Shown here: positions 42,326 to 51,442 of the stretch, one piece after another
Layout: each line of letters starts with the position of its first letter
How positions within the stretch are numbered: position 1 is the stretch's first letter
NCBI GenBank assembly: GCA_002480565.1
Contig: DLCK01000042.1
Coordinates: forward strand, 1 to 52,183
DNA length: 52,183 bases
DNA from: Phycisphaerales bacterium UBA7800
Lineage (GTDB): Bacteria > Planctomycetota > Phycisphaerae > Phycisphaerales > Phycisphaeraceae
Direction of reading: 5' to 3'
Notes under the pieces: model-generated
Told to the model about the DNA's origin: nothing
Databases searched by the model: none
Seen by the model: the letters and a program-made list of their open reading frames with translations, nothing else
Position numbers and translations under genes: made by a program

Positions 42326-45300
42326 TCACTTGCCTGCTTGATAGTCCTGCAAGGCACGCACTGTCCAGTTGTCATCTCGCAAAGCTTCAATGGCTAACAC
42401 CGCAGCCGTCGCGCCCGTGGCAGTAGTAATCATCGGAACCTTAAACCGCACAGCAGTGGCACGCAGGCGACCTTCATCGGTGGCAATACCCTTGCGGGTG
42501 GGCGTGTTAATGATCAGTGCCAACTCACCGTTCTTAATCAGGTCAATGGCATTGGGACGACCGACGCGAATCTTGAGAATCATCTCATTCTCAACGCCGT
42601 TGGCTTTTAGGAAGTCATGCGTCCCCTTGGTGGCAATGAGCTTAAAGCCCAACTCCACGAGCTTGCGGGCAGGCTCGATCATCGACTGCTTGTCACATTC
42701 CTTAAGCGAGATGAATACCTTGCCTTGAGTAGGCAATTCTGCATAGGCACCCATCTGACTCTTGGCATAAGCTATCGGGTAAGACGGGTCAGCCCCCATC
42801 ACCTCACCGGTGGATCGCATTTCCGGGCCAAGCACCACGTCAACTCCGGGGAATTTGGAGAACGGGAAAACCGACTCTTTGACGGACGTATGTGATGGGG
42901 TGACTTCTTCGGTGACACCTAACTCGATGAGCTGTTTACCTGCCATGACCTTCGCAGCAATGCGTGCCCATGAACGATCAGTCGCTTTACTGACAAACGG
43001 CACGGTGCGCGAGGCACGAGGATTGACTTCAAGCACGAAGATTTCGTACTCGCTGTTCTCGCTGTTGGGTCGCTTGATGGCCCACTGCACATTCATCAGT
43101 CCGCGGACGTTGAGTGCTTCGGCCATGTCACGGGACTGCTGCTTGAGCTTTTCAACCACGTCCGCAGGCAGAGAATAAGGCGGGATCGTACACGCCGAGT
43201 CACCGGAGTGGACGCCTGCTTCTTCGATGTGTTCCATCACGCCACAGACCAGCGCGGTGGTTTGCTTGCCTTGACTCATCGGACCGAAGTCAGCAACCAC
43301 GTCGATGTCACATTCGATGGCATCGTTAAGGAATTTGTCAATGAGAATCGGCTGGCCTGCCACATCCGAAGCGCTGATGGCGATCTTCATGTAATGGCGA
43401 AGTTGTTCGTCATCAAAGACCGTTTCCATCGCACGGCCGCCGAGCACAAAGCTGGGGCGAACCAGAACCGGATAGCTGATGCGGTTGGCGATCTGCACAG
43501 CCTGTTCGACATCGTAGGCGATGCCGTTGTTGGGCTGCTTAACGCCCACGCGTCGACAGAGGTCTGCAAAGAGTTCGCGGTCTTCTGCCACGTCGATGGA
43601 TTCGACGGAGGTGCCGATGATGGGGACGCCTGCCTTTTGCAAACCATGTGCAAGGTTCAGTGGTGTTTGCCCGCCGAACTGCACGATCACACCATGAACC
43701 AAGCCTTTGCCTGCATCGAGACGTTCGAAAATGTTAAGCACATCTTCAAGTGTCAGCGGTTCAAAGAACAGCAGGTCCGACGTGTCATAGTCCGTGGAAA
43801 CCGTTTCGGGATTGGAGTTGATCATCACCGCTTCGTAACCCAGTTCTTTAGCAGCGAAGACGGCCTGCACGCAGCAGTAGTCAAACTCAATGCCCTGGCC
43901 GATACGGTTGGGACCGCCGCCGAGGATGATGATTTTCTTTTTGTCGCTCACGCGGATTTCGTCGTCATAGACTTCCGCGGATGAGCCGTCATCGGACACC
44001 TGCGTGTAGGGGGACTCATACGTGGAGTAGTAGTAAGGCGTCGACGCTTCAAACTCCGCAGCACAGGTGTCCACCAACTTATAGACCGGGTTGATGCCGA
44101 GCTTTTTGCGATGGTTTCGCACAGCAACGATGTTGTCGGTTTTGATATTGCCATAGAACACGTTGGCAAGTTGCGCGTCGGAGTATCCAAGTTGCTTGGC
44201 TTGGAAAAATACATCCTTGGGAAGGTCTTCAAGACGCTTGTAACCGAGCAGTGTTTCTTCGAAGTCGACCAACTGTTTGAGTTGATCCAGGAACCAGGGG
44301 TCATAGTGCGACAGCTCGTAAACTTCGTCAATACTCATGCCCATCTTCAACGCATAGCGGACGTAGTACAGACGGCCTTGCGAAGGGACGGAAAGTTTGC
44401 GACGGAGTTTGTCATCATCAATAGGCCACTCGATAGGCGAGCCATCCGCAGCACGGTCGCCCCGATTGGACATGAGACATTTATCATTACCATCAAGCCC
44501 AAAGCCAAAGCGTTTGACTTCCATGGAGCGGATGCCCTTTTGCAGTGACTCCTTGAAGGTTCTGCCGATGGACATGGCTTCGCCGACGGACTTCATTTGG
44601 GTTGTCAGCGTTTCGTCTGCTTCGGGGAATTTTTCGAATGTCCAACGTGGGATTTTGGTGACCACATAGTCGATGGAGGGTTCGAAGCTCGCAGCGGTTT
44701 CGCCGGTGATGTCGTTGGGCAGTTCCCACAGTGAGTACCCGACGGCAAGCTTGGCTGCGATCTTGGCAATGGGGAAGCCGGTTGCCTTGGAGGCCAAAGC
44801 CGATGAACGACTCACGCGCGGGTTCATTTCGATGACCTGGATTTCGCCGGTCGTCGGGCTGATCCCGAATTGGATATTCGAACCACCGGTATCCACACCC
44901 ACGGCGCGGATGATGGCGATTGAGGCGTCACGCAGGCGTTGGTATTCGCGGTCAGTGAGTGTCTGCGAAGGCGCGACGGTGATTGAGTCACCGGTATGCA
45001 CACCCATGGCATCGAAGTTTTCGATGGTGCAGATGATAATCACGTTGTCATCATGATCGCGGACGACTTCCAGTTCATACTCTTTCCAACCAATGAGGGA
45101 TTGGTCGATGAGGATCTGGTTGGTCATCGACGCGTCAAGCCCGCGACGGCAGATGTCTTCGAACTCTTCACGGTTGTAGGCAATGCCGCCCCCGGTTCCG
45201 CCGAGTGTAAAGGCAGGACGAATGATCGCAGGCAGGCCGACGGTTTCCAGACATTCCCAACACTCTTCAAGGTTGTTGGCGATACCTGATTTGGGGCAGG

Positions 45301-45739
45301 AGAGTCCGACGGTCTTAACGATTTCGCCAAAGATGCGACGGTCTTCAGCGCGATGGATGACATCGCGGGTGGCGCCGATCATTTCGACGTTGTACTTGTC
45401 GAGTGTGCCGTTGTCGTAGAGTGCGCATGCCGTATTCAGAGCCGTCTGACCACCGATAGTCGGCAGCAGGGCGTCGATGTGATACGGGCCGTTTTGTTCT
45501 TTTTCGATGATCTTGGCGACGGCTTCGGGTGTGATGGGCTCGATGTAGGTTCGGTCGGAGAACTCCGGGTCGGTCATAATGGTGGCCGGGTTGGAGTTGA
45601 CCAGAACGATGTTGTAGCCCTCTTCGCGGAGTGCTTTACAGGCCTGTGTGCCGGAGTAGTCGAACTCGCAAGCCTGACCGATGACGATGGGGCCTGAGCC
45701 GATAATGAGGATCGTCTTGATATCCGTGCGTTTGGGCAT
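42326..45739 (-). CDS. carB: Carbamoyl-phosphate synthase large subunit
   Basis: A 1137-aa core enzyme that makes carbamoyl phosphate from bicarbonate, ammonia and two ATP for arginine and pyrimidine synthesis. It begins MPKRTDIKTILIIGSGPIVI and shows two homologous ATP-grasp halves (first with PAFTLGGTGGGIAYN, second with VRPSFVLGGRAMETVFD; linked copies of the FDYCCVQA/NSNPETVSTD type) and a C-terminal regulatory MGS-like domain (ATKGTHDFLKANGV, LALIINTPT). Length is a little above the ~1073 aa of E. coli CarB. The glutaminase subunit gene carA is not in the window. It follows a small membrane-protein gene by 19 bp and probably shares its promoter. Confidence 0.97.
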   Translation of the reverse strand: MPKRTDIKTILIIGSGPIVIGQACEFDYSGTQACKALREEGYNIVLVNSNPATIMTDPEFSDRTYIEPITPEAVAKIIEKEQNGPYHIDALLPTIGGQTALNTACALYDNGTLDKYNVEMIGATRDVIHRAEDRRIFGEIVKTVGLSCPKSGIANNLEECWECLETVGLPAIIRPAFTLGGTGGGIAYNREEFEDICRRGLDASMTNQILIDQSLIGWKEYELEVVRDHDDNVIIICTIENFDAMGVHTGDSITVAPSQTLTDREYQRLRDASIAIIRAVGVDTGGSNIQFGISPTTGEIQVIEMNPRVSRSSALASKATGFPIAKIAAKLAVGYSLWELPNDITGETAASFEPSIDYVVTKIPRWTFEKFPEADETLTTQMKSVGEAMSIGRTFKESLQKGIRSMEVKRFGFGLDGNDKCLMSNRGDRAADGSPIEWPIDDDKLRRKLSVPSQGRLYYVRYALKMGMSIDEVYELSHYDPWFLDQLKQLVDFEETLLGYKRLEDLPKDVFFQAKQLGYSDAQLANVFYGNIKTDNIVAVRNHRKKLGINPVYKLVDTCAAEFEASTPYYYSTYESPYTQVSDDGSSAEVYDDEIRVSDKKKIIILGGGPNRIGQGIEFDYCCVQAVFAAKELGYEAVMINSNPETVSTDYDTSDLLFFEPLTLEDVLNIFERLDAGKGLVHGVIVQFGGQTPLNLAHGLQKAGVPIIGTSVESIDVAEDRELFADLCRRVGVKQPNNGIAYDVEQAVQIANRISYPVLVRPSFVLGGRAMETVFDDEQLRHYMKIAISASDVAGQPILIDKFLNDAIECDIDVVADFGPMSQGKQTTALVCGVMEHIEEAGVHSGDSACTIPPYSLPADVVEKLKQQSRDMAEALNVRGLMNVQWAIKRPNSENSEYEIFVLEVNPRASRTVPFVSKATDRSWARIAAKVMAGKQLIELGVTEEVTPSHTSVKESVFPFSKFPGVDVVLGPEMRSTGEVMGADPSYPIAYAKSQMGAYAELPTQGKVFISLKECDKQSMIEPARKLVELGFKLIATKGTHDFLKANGVENEMILKIRVGRPNAIDLIKNGELALIINTPTRKGIATDEGRLRATAVRFKVPMITTATGATAAVLAIEALRDDNWTVRALQDYQAGK

Positions 45740-45758
45740 ACTGTTGTAACCGCTTGTT

Positions 45759-46262
45759 TTAGCGGTCCTTATTCAGGTTGTGACAACTAAGGCAAAACCG
45801 TGTTGGCGGTCGATCACTTGCATCCGAGTTGGATTCGGATGTGTCGTGATAGAGGCTCAAACCACGCATTTGAGCCGATTTTGGATAACCCTGTCGCCAT
45901 GAGCGAACATTCCGGGTTAAATCCGGCAAATGGTACCGTGAATTGGACGTTTTGTCGAAATGAGCAGTAACAAAGCCGGGATAAATCAAAGCCGTGATTG
46001 CCTGTAACTCATCGACCAGCGAAACCGGCCTCGCTAAAGGGGTCCGGCCGATGAACAGGCGGTTGATCCAATACACCATGTCAACCACCGGCGACAACGT
46101 CACCACCAGCCACGCCAACGGACGACAGACCATCGGCCAAAGCGTCCGACGATGCTTGACGCCAATGGTCATGGGCAAAATCCCGGCGAATTGAAGGGCA
46201 AGAAATGCAAATAAGATCGAAAACGGCAAGATCAAATGATTGTGATCAAACAAATAGTCCAA
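45759..46262 (-). CDS. Small membrane protein, part of a DUF21/CNNM-like domain
   Basis: A 167-aa protein using a TTG start (upstream stop in frame; no earlier ATG). Two membrane segments lie at ~8-35 and ~41-71. The run FAGILPMTIGVKHRRTLWPM through LVVTLSPVVDMVYWINRLFIG and then VDELQAITAL resembles the second half of the DUF21 domain of CNNM/CorC-type proteins (EILPK..., SP...NRL, EEL). The preceding half and CBS domains are absent, so it is a short or reduced form. The C-terminus carries a lone CLSCH (157-161), a CXXCH pattern that could bind haem c or metal but may be chance. Encoded just upstream of carB. Confidence 0.6.
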   Translation of the reverse strand: MDYLFDHNHLILPFSILFAFLALQFAGILPMTIGVKHRRTLWPMVCRPLAWLVVTLSPVVDMVYWINRLFIGRTPLARPVSLVDELQAITALIYPGFVTAHFDKTSNSRYHLPDLTRNVRSWRQGYPKSAQMRGLSLYHDTSESNSDASDRPPTRFCLSCHNLNKDR

Positions 46263-46358
46263 CGGCCAGATATTCCTGCTTCAAATCATGTTCCATAGCC
46301 TATTTGTCCGATCATCATGAATAGTGACTCATGTTCCCGTATTCGGAAGTGAAAACCC

Positions 46359-46838
46359 ATGATTGTCGATGTCCTTAATCGTGCTGATTACCTCAAAAAC
46401 CTTGGCCCCAATTTTCAAACCGCGTTGGCTTTCCTCAATAAGCCCAGGCTCGATGAATTGGAAGACGACCGTTATGACCTGCATGGCGATGACGTCTTTG
46501 CCATCGTGCAGACCTACATGACCAAACCGGTCGACCAGCGCAAGTGGGAAGCCCATAAAAAGTATCTGGATATCCAGTACATCATCAGCGGCCATGAACA
46601 CATCGGCTATACCCAGCTCTCAATGGTCAAGCCTTTGGTGCCTTATGACGCCAAAAAGGAAATCGCGTTCTTCAAAGGTGAACCGGGACTTGGGAGCTTC
46701 ATCCCCATGAAGGCGGGCATGTTCATGGTGCTTGGCCCCCAGGATGCACACATGCCTTCGGTCACCTTGACCGTTCCTGAAGAAGTCCGCAAGATCGTCG
46801 TCAAGGTCGCTGTGGAACCGACGGTGTATCCCAAGTAA
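46359..46838 (+). CDS. YhcH/YjgK/YiaL (DUF386) family protein
   Basis: A 159-aa cupin-like protein. The metal-binding motif KWEAHKKYLDIQYIISG and the later GPQDAHMPSVT are typical of this family, which includes EbgC, the beta-subunit of evolved beta-galactosidase, and proteins found with sialic-acid or sugar catabolism. Members are thought to act as sugar-anomer-handling or isomerase-like enzymes. It has its own short upstream region, divergent from the DUF21-like gene, and sits near yidD. Its link with the glycan genes of the window is plausible but not proven by position. Confidence 0.9.
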   Translation: MIVDVLNRADYLKNLGPNFQTALAFLNKPRLDELEDDRYDLHGDDVFAIVQTYMTKPVDQRKWEAHKKYLDIQYIISGHEHIGYTQLSMVKPLVPYDAKKEIAFFKGEPGLGSFIPMKAGMFMVLGPQDAHMPSVTLTVPEEVRKIVVKVAVEPTVYPK

Positions 46839-46910
46839 AGATTACAGTAGAGATCATCTATCTGGCAGCCTCAGCATTGCGTCGCAATGTTGCTATTGAT
46901 GCGTGAGCAC

Positions 46911-47147
46911 TTATGCCGGGTCGTAACCGCTACCGCCAAAGGGGTGACAGCGACAGATGCGCTTAAGACCTTTGAAACCCCCACGCCACGGGCCGTACTT
47001 GGAAACCGCGTCGAGCATGTATTGGCTGCACGAGGGTTGGAAGCGACAGTGTCCGCCCATGAAGTGCCCAAGCGTCGCGCGGTAGGCAGCGACCATGAGA
47101 TTGATCAACCAGATGGCAATGGCATTGATGATCCGCATCAACACCAT
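46911..47147 (-). CDS. yidD: Membrane protein insertion efficiency factor YidD
   Basis: A 78-aa protein, the usual size for YidD, which aids YidC-dependent membrane insertion. The family core is evident: GGHCRFQPSCSQYMLDAVS, then GPWRGGFKGLKRICRCHPFGGSGYDP. The N-terminal amphipathic helix (MRIINAIAIWLINLMVAAY) follows. A TTG frame start at 47180 exists, but the ATG at 47147 (or 47138) gives the family-typical length. The usual neighbours rpmH, rnpA and yidC are not here. Confidence 0.92.
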   Translation of the reverse strand: MVLMRIINAIAIWLINLMVAAYRATLGHFMGGHCRFQPSCSQYMLDAVSKYGPWRGGFKGLKRICRCHPFGGSGYDPA

Positions 47148-47198
47148 GATACGCGATTGAGCGATACAACCGTGATTCAATAGACAAAAACATCCAAA

Positions 47199-47285
47199 CC
47201 GCCAGATGAGCGCAGCGATTCTGCCGGGTGGTTTGCCTAAATGATGATAGAGGTACCCGTCAGATTCACGTTGTTCATCTGGCGG
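47199..47285. repeat. Inverted repeat CCGCCAGATGA / TCATCTGGCGG, possible terminator
   Basis: Perfect 11-bp arms (47199-47209 and 47275-47285) flank 65 bp that contain a second partner AAACCGCC/GGTGGTTT. On the minus strand the structure lies between the pseudopilin stop and yidD and is followed by a GTTTTTG run, so it may end the pseudopilin transcript. Confidence 0.45.
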
Positions 47286-47309
47286 CTTGCGGGATCAAGA
47301 TCAGGACAT

Positions 47310-48116
47310 TCAATACAACACCTGTTCACCTAACCGGTCACGTGTGTATGTCACATGCGTGTCATTACTTTGAGCCAAAGAATCACCGGTACGGGCAGCC
47401 GCGTGACCGTCAAAGAACATGACGTTGGCTGCATCGTTATGGATCATGTGCATCTGCCCGCCGTTGTCCACGCCGTTGCCATCAAGTCGGAAGTTCACCG
47501 AGGGCTTGGCCCAGTAGAACATGGATGACGAAACGCGAGCGGTAAAGCTATCAGCGAGCATGATGATACTGCTGGGTTTGGGGACTTGATCGAGTTGATG
47601 CCAATAGAGCTTTAAGGTGCTTCCGCCCAAAGGCGTTTCGCCATACTTTTGAAAACTCCAACCACGGTTTTTCATTTCATTGCCACCGGGCATGTACATC
47701 GCATAGCCAAACCATGTGTTGAGCGAATTGGGATCGGTATTCTGAATAATCTCAGTCGTAAACTCATTCTGCGGGCAAAGTGTCACCGGACGGGTCGTGT
47801 ATTTCGGTGTCGATGATGCACCGTCAGCACCCTTTTGATACGCCAACCAGTAGACCCAGTATTTGACGTTCCCCGCAAGACTGCGCTTGATCATCATCGC
47901 ATCCTTGTAATCAAACGCATAGGTGTTGGCAGCGAGCATGCACTGACGCTGATTACTCAGACACATACTCGTCCTTGCTGCATCACGCGCTTTTTTCAAC
48001 GCAGGAAGCAGGATCGACATCAGCAAACTCACGATGGCAATGACCACCAATAACTCAATGAGCGTAAAGCCCCTTTGCCTAGACGATTCAGAAGCGTTGT
48101 ATCCAGATCGTTCCAT
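47310..48116 (-). CDS. Pseudopilin-like protein with H-X9-DG motif
   Basis: A 268-aa protein with a prepilin leader ending RQRG and the methylation/cleavage segment FTLIELLVVIAIVSLLMSILLPAL. The globular part includes TRPVTLCPQNEF and a C-terminal HNDAANVMFFDGH, an H-X9-DG pattern. The gene lies 30 bp downstream of a GntR/LacI-type regulator on the same strand, the third pseudopilin/regulator pair in the window, and may be co-transcribed with it. Confidence 0.9.
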   Translation of the reverse strand: MERSGYNASESSRQRGFTLIELLVVIAIVSLLMSILLPALKKARDAARTSMCLSNQRQCMLAANTYAFDYKDAMMIKRSLAGNVKYWVYWLAYQKGADGASSTPKYTTRPVTLCPQNEFTTEIIQNTDPNSLNTWFGYAMYMPGGNEMKNRGWSFQKYGETPLGGSTLKLYWHQLDQVPKPSSIIMLADSFTARVSSSMFYWAKPSVNFRLDGNGVDNGGQMHMIHNDAANVMFFDGHAAARTGDSLAQSNDTHVTYTRDRLGEQVLY

Positions 48117-48146
48117 GGTGCGTACCTTGCAGTAAATGGTTTTGAG

Positions 48147-49253
48147 TTACGACTTGATCAAATCAATCACACTCTCCCGCTGCACCAATTGCGGGTCGGT
48201 TACGAGAATTCGCTGGGACTTGTTATCAAAGTCCAAGACCTGTTCAAAGGCCAACCGCAACTCCTCTTGCGCGTTGGGATCCACCGTTGTCGTCGGCGGG
48301 GCGAAATAAGCTTCATCGCCATTACCCCGACCAATGGACACAAAACTCATCGCCGTTGGCAAGGTCACTTCCATGACATGGGCTGCCCGGATCGCGCCCT
48401 GGATACCGCGCATGGACTCATAAATTCCAGCAGTGTATTGCCCCTGTTTTAAAACCGAACAGGTCAATTCAAAAGCGCTTTGACGACTGTCTTCCCAAGG
48501 CTTCATTGAACCGCCAAGAACGCGCAGTTTCACATCCGCTTCCAATGATGCCTGCTTGATACCTTGTAACATCATTCGTCGTGAATAGGTGTTGGGTTCG
48601 TGACGGAAGTAGGCAAGTGACTGATGCCCCGCTTGGATCAATTCGCCAGCAAGCATCCGCCCTGCCTTTTGCCAGTCGAGGGTGATACTCGTTAGATGCT
48701 GTGTCTGCTCCACGTCAGGTGTCGGTTCAAGTAGCACCACGGGAATGCCCATTTGATCCAGTGATTTGATCAATGCTTTGGAGAGTAGACCTGGTACGGG
48801 GATGATGATCACGCCGCAAACATCGCCGCGTTGCGCGACCATTTGGCAGAGTGATGAGTAATCCGTATCCGGGTTGAGCTTGAACTCCGCTAACGCCAGG
48901 CCGCGTTTGACCGCCTGCTCTTCAGCAAAGTGCAGCCGACTCCACGTGGCGTAGCTAAAGAAGTTGGGATACGCGAAGACCAATGTGCTGGGTTGTGAAA
49001 GCATGCCCGTCTGCATGTCGGTACTCACCGTGCGTTCACGGGATGCCAGGTACGCGCCTTTACGCGGGATGCGTCGGATGTAACCTTCAAGCTCCAGTTG
49101 ATTGAGCACGCCATTCATGGTCAGATACGCTACATTGAACTCCGCAGCCAACACTCGTACCGAAGGCAATCGCGTATCAAGCTCATAATCCTTGAAGCGT
49201 TCAATGAGCTGACTCTTAATCGATTGGCAAAGTTTGTCTGAAGGTACGGACAT
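48147..49253 (-). CDS. GntR-type HTH regulator with LacI-like sensor domain
   Basis: A 368-aa regulator. The N-terminal ~75 residues are a GntR winged helix (LPSVRVLAAEFNVAYLTMNG, VLNQLELEGYIRRIPRKGAYL). The rest is a periplasmic-binding-protein-like sensor (GVIIIPVPGLLSKALI, VVLLEPTPDVEQ), the domain set of AraR-type sugar regulators. It is followed by the pseudopilin gene and preceded by a perfect palindrome at 49278-49291, a probable autoregulatory operator. Confidence 0.9.
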   Translation of the reverse strand: MSVPSDKLCQSIKSQLIERFKDYELDTRLPSVRVLAAEFNVAYLTMNGVLNQLELEGYIRRIPRKGAYLASRERTVSTDMQTGMLSQPSTLVFAYPNFFSYATWSRLHFAEEQAVKRGLALAEFKLNPDTDYSSLCQMVAQRGDVCGVIIIPVPGLLSKALIKSLDQMGIPVVLLEPTPDVEQTQHLTSITLDWQKAGRMLAGELIQAGHQSLAYFRHEPNTYSRRMMLQGIKQASLEADVKLRVLGGSMKPWEDSRQSAFELTCSVLKQGQYTAGIYESMRGIQGAIRAAHVMEVTLPTAMSFVSIGRGNGDEAYFAPPTTTVDPNAQEELRLAFEQVLDFDNKSQRILVTDPQLVQRESVIDLIKS

Positions 49254-49277
49254 GGATCATTTCCCCAAGTGCAATTT

Positions 49278-49291
49278 CTGATATATATCAG
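49278..49291. promoter_or_regulatory. Palindrome CTGATATATATCAG, probable GntR-type operator
   Basis: A perfect 14-bp palindrome lies 24 bp upstream of the GntR-type gene. A second inverted repeat TTGGG...CCCAA follows at 49326-49345. Both are in the divergent gap shared with the DUF4173 gene and could serve regulation in both directions. Confidence 0.5.
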
Positions 49292-49445
49292 TTTAGACCC
49301 CAAGTCCTGACAGTCAAGTATTTCATTGGGTATTTATTTGCCCAACTATTTTATTTTCAGACTATTCTCTATCTTGATGGAACCAATCAGACTTGTGTTG
49401 CGTATGTATCTATAGAACCTGTCGTGTCTTGGATATGGGGGATCA

Positions 49446-51023
49446 ATGCTGATTAATCACCGGTGGTTTGCTGGCAACCTGGCAATGATGTCAACGCTAT
49501 GCATCGTCTTCACAGGCTTGGCGGACTTTCTTTTCTACGATCAACCCATCGGCTGGACACTGGGACTCTTTGCATTCCTCTGGGCGTCCGCGGTGACATT
49601 CAAGCGACCAGGCAAAGCAACATGGGCCTGCTGGCTGGCGACACTTGGCTTATCACTGTCACTGGCTATCGAACCCTCAGCCTGGAACATCTGGATGACC
49701 TTGCTGACACTTATCACGTTGGCCATCACTGCCAAGCATGGCATGACCACGCGGATCAATCTCTGGATGCTTCGCTGGTTCCAGAGTCTGTTCTGCCCAC
49801 TGATCGTTCCCATTCAGGATTTGAATGTGATCCGGAGATGGGCTAAACGTCATCCCGGAGGCGCAGCTGGCCAAATCAAAAAACTTGCCATCTGGATCAT
49901 CCCCGTCATCCTTGGCAGTGTCTTTCTCTTGCTCTTTGGCATCGCCAATCCCGTCATTGCAAGTTGGTTTGAACAAGCTCATGCATGGCTGAGTATCCAA
50001 CTGGAAATGATCAACGAAGTCCGACTGTTTCTCTGGGGGATGGTGTTGGTGGGAACATGGTGTTTGCTGCGAATGCGCCTGATCAATGTCACCATGAACA
50101 CCCCCATCTCCCAAATTGCAACAGGCAATATCCAACCCCCGGGAGTTGTTGAAACCTCAATGGCAACACCCCCGATGTCTCCTCCGACAACGCCCCCTGC
50201 TGACGCTTTTCAAAAGCCGTTTGACTGGGCGCAGCTTGATCGGATTCTTTCACCTGCGGTGGTATTGCGATGCCTGATTGTCTTTAACCTCATTTTTGCA
50301 TTGCAGTCTGTTTTGGACATCCGATACCTGCTCTACGGCGCAGCACTTCCCGATGGCATGTCGCATTCGATGTATGCCCGTCGCGGCGCGTATCCGTTGG
50401 TCGCTACCGCATTGCTTGCTGGCCTGTTTGTGCTGGTGACATTTCGTGATGGGGGCATAAGCGAAAAGCTCAAGACCGCGCGATTGCTGGTGTATTTCTG
50501 GATCGCTCAGAACATGCTCCTGCTCGCATCGGCTGCATGGCGGCTGTCGATTTACATTGAAGCCTACACACTGACTCGTTGGCGTTTTGCAGCAGGGATT
50601 TGGATGGGCATGGTCACCATCGGCTTTACGCTCATCATCCTCCGCATCGTCACAGGCCGCACCAATACGTGGTTACGCCAAGCCAACATTTTGTTGTTAA
50701 TCGTCGTGTTATATGGTTGCTGTTTCATCAATTTCGATGGGATGATCGCCCGGTACAACGTCAGCCAATGCCGAGAAATCAAGGGCAAAGGCGTAGCCAT
50801 CGACCTAGACTATCTCACGGAACTGGGCATCGAATCCATCCCTGCCTTGCGTCAACTCCAAGCAAAAAGCAATGACAAAGACAAGGCCAACCAAGCCCGC
50901 CAACTTGCAGATCATTTAAGCGAACACGTCGACGCCCAGCTAAGCAACTGGCGCGGTTGGACATGGCAAAGAGCAGGATTGATTGATACACAACTTTCCA
51001 CATCAGATACATATCGCAAGTAA
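49446..51023 (+). CDS. DUF4173-type integral membrane protein
   Basis: A 525-aa protein with about ten to twelve hydrophobic segments and a central hydrophilic linker (~225-255). The part RYLLYGAALPDGMSHSMYAR followed by GAYPLVATALLAGLFVLVTF, then LLVYFWIAQNMLLLASAAWR, matches the DUF4173 layout. The biochemical role of this family is not established. The gene has a GGGG-rich ribosome binding site and is first in a short plus-strand run with the winged-helix and small membrane-protein genes. Confidence 0.82.
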   Translation: MLINHRWFAGNLAMMSTLCIVFTGLADFLFYDQPIGWTLGLFAFLWASAVTFKRPGKATWACWLATLGLSLSLAIEPSAWNIWMTLLTLITLAITAKHGMTTRINLWMLRWFQSLFCPLIVPIQDLNVIRRWAKRHPGGAAGQIKKLAIWIIPVILGSVFLLLFGIANPVIASWFEQAHAWLSIQLEMINEVRLFLWGMVLVGTWCLLRMRLINVTMNTPISQIATGNIQPPGVVETSMATPPMSPPTTPPADAFQKPFDWAQLDRILSPAVVLRCLIVFNLIFALQSVLDIRYLLYGAALPDGMSHSMYARRGAYPLVATALLAGLFVLVTFRDGGISEKLKTARLLVYFWIAQNMLLLASAAWRLSIYIEAYTLTRWRFAAGIWMGMVTIGFTLIILRIVTGRTNTWLRQANILLLIVVLYGCCFINFDGMIARYNVSQCREIKGKGVAIDLDYLTELGIESIPALRQLQAKSNDKDKANQARQLADHLSEHVDAQLSNWRGWTWQRAGLIDTQLSTSDTYRK

Positions 51024-51085
51024 TCTTGCAAAATGCATTACTAACACCAATCTTATCTTTACTTACAATCAGGAGAAATGCTTTA

Positions 51086-51442
51086 ATGGAATCAAACAAG
51101 ATCGAAGACAAACAAATAAATCGACTCAAAGCATTATCTGATTATCTATTTCAGATCGACGACGAGTTTCCTGCGAGAGATCTGAAGTACCTACTTTGGC
51201 TTTATCAACATGACATCGGAGACGGCGTACCCATGTCAGAATTCAGAACCTTTTCAGGCCTGCCAGGAACTACAATCAGAAGGTTCACTTTATTTTACTC
51301 CGGAACCATGCGAAGATGCCGAAAGATAAAAACCAACTGGTTAACCTGCAAACGAGACCCAGGAAATGATGTTAAAAAAACAATCAGATTAACCAAAGAG
51401 GGACGCCGAGCAGTTGAACAGATTCTAGAGACTCTTGAATGA
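51086..51442 (+). CDS. Small winged-helix (MarR-like) DNA-binding protein
   Basis: A 118-aa protein. Residues ~25-110 resemble a winged helix: DLKYLLWLYQHDIGDG, then VPMSEFRTFSGLPGTTIRRF and a C-terminal IRLTKEGRRAVEQILETLE typical of MarR-like wings. AGGAG ten bases before ATG 51086 decides the start; a TTG at 51026 is in frame but lies inside the upstream gap. The stop overlaps the ATG of the next gene (ATGA), so the two are coupled. The target is unknown. Confidence 0.7.
   Translation: MESNKIEDKQINRLKALSDYLFQIDDEFPARDLKYLLWLYQHDIGDGVPMSEFRTFSGLPGTTIRRFTLFYSGTMRRCRKIKTNWLTCKRDPGNDVKKTIRLTKEGRRAVEQILETLE

Noticed and set aside
43208..43984. 258-codon open frame antisense to carB, with other long plus-strand frames at 42369-45697
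   Set aside because: Shadows of the strongly biased carB coding sequence; no family resemblance and low-complexity composition.
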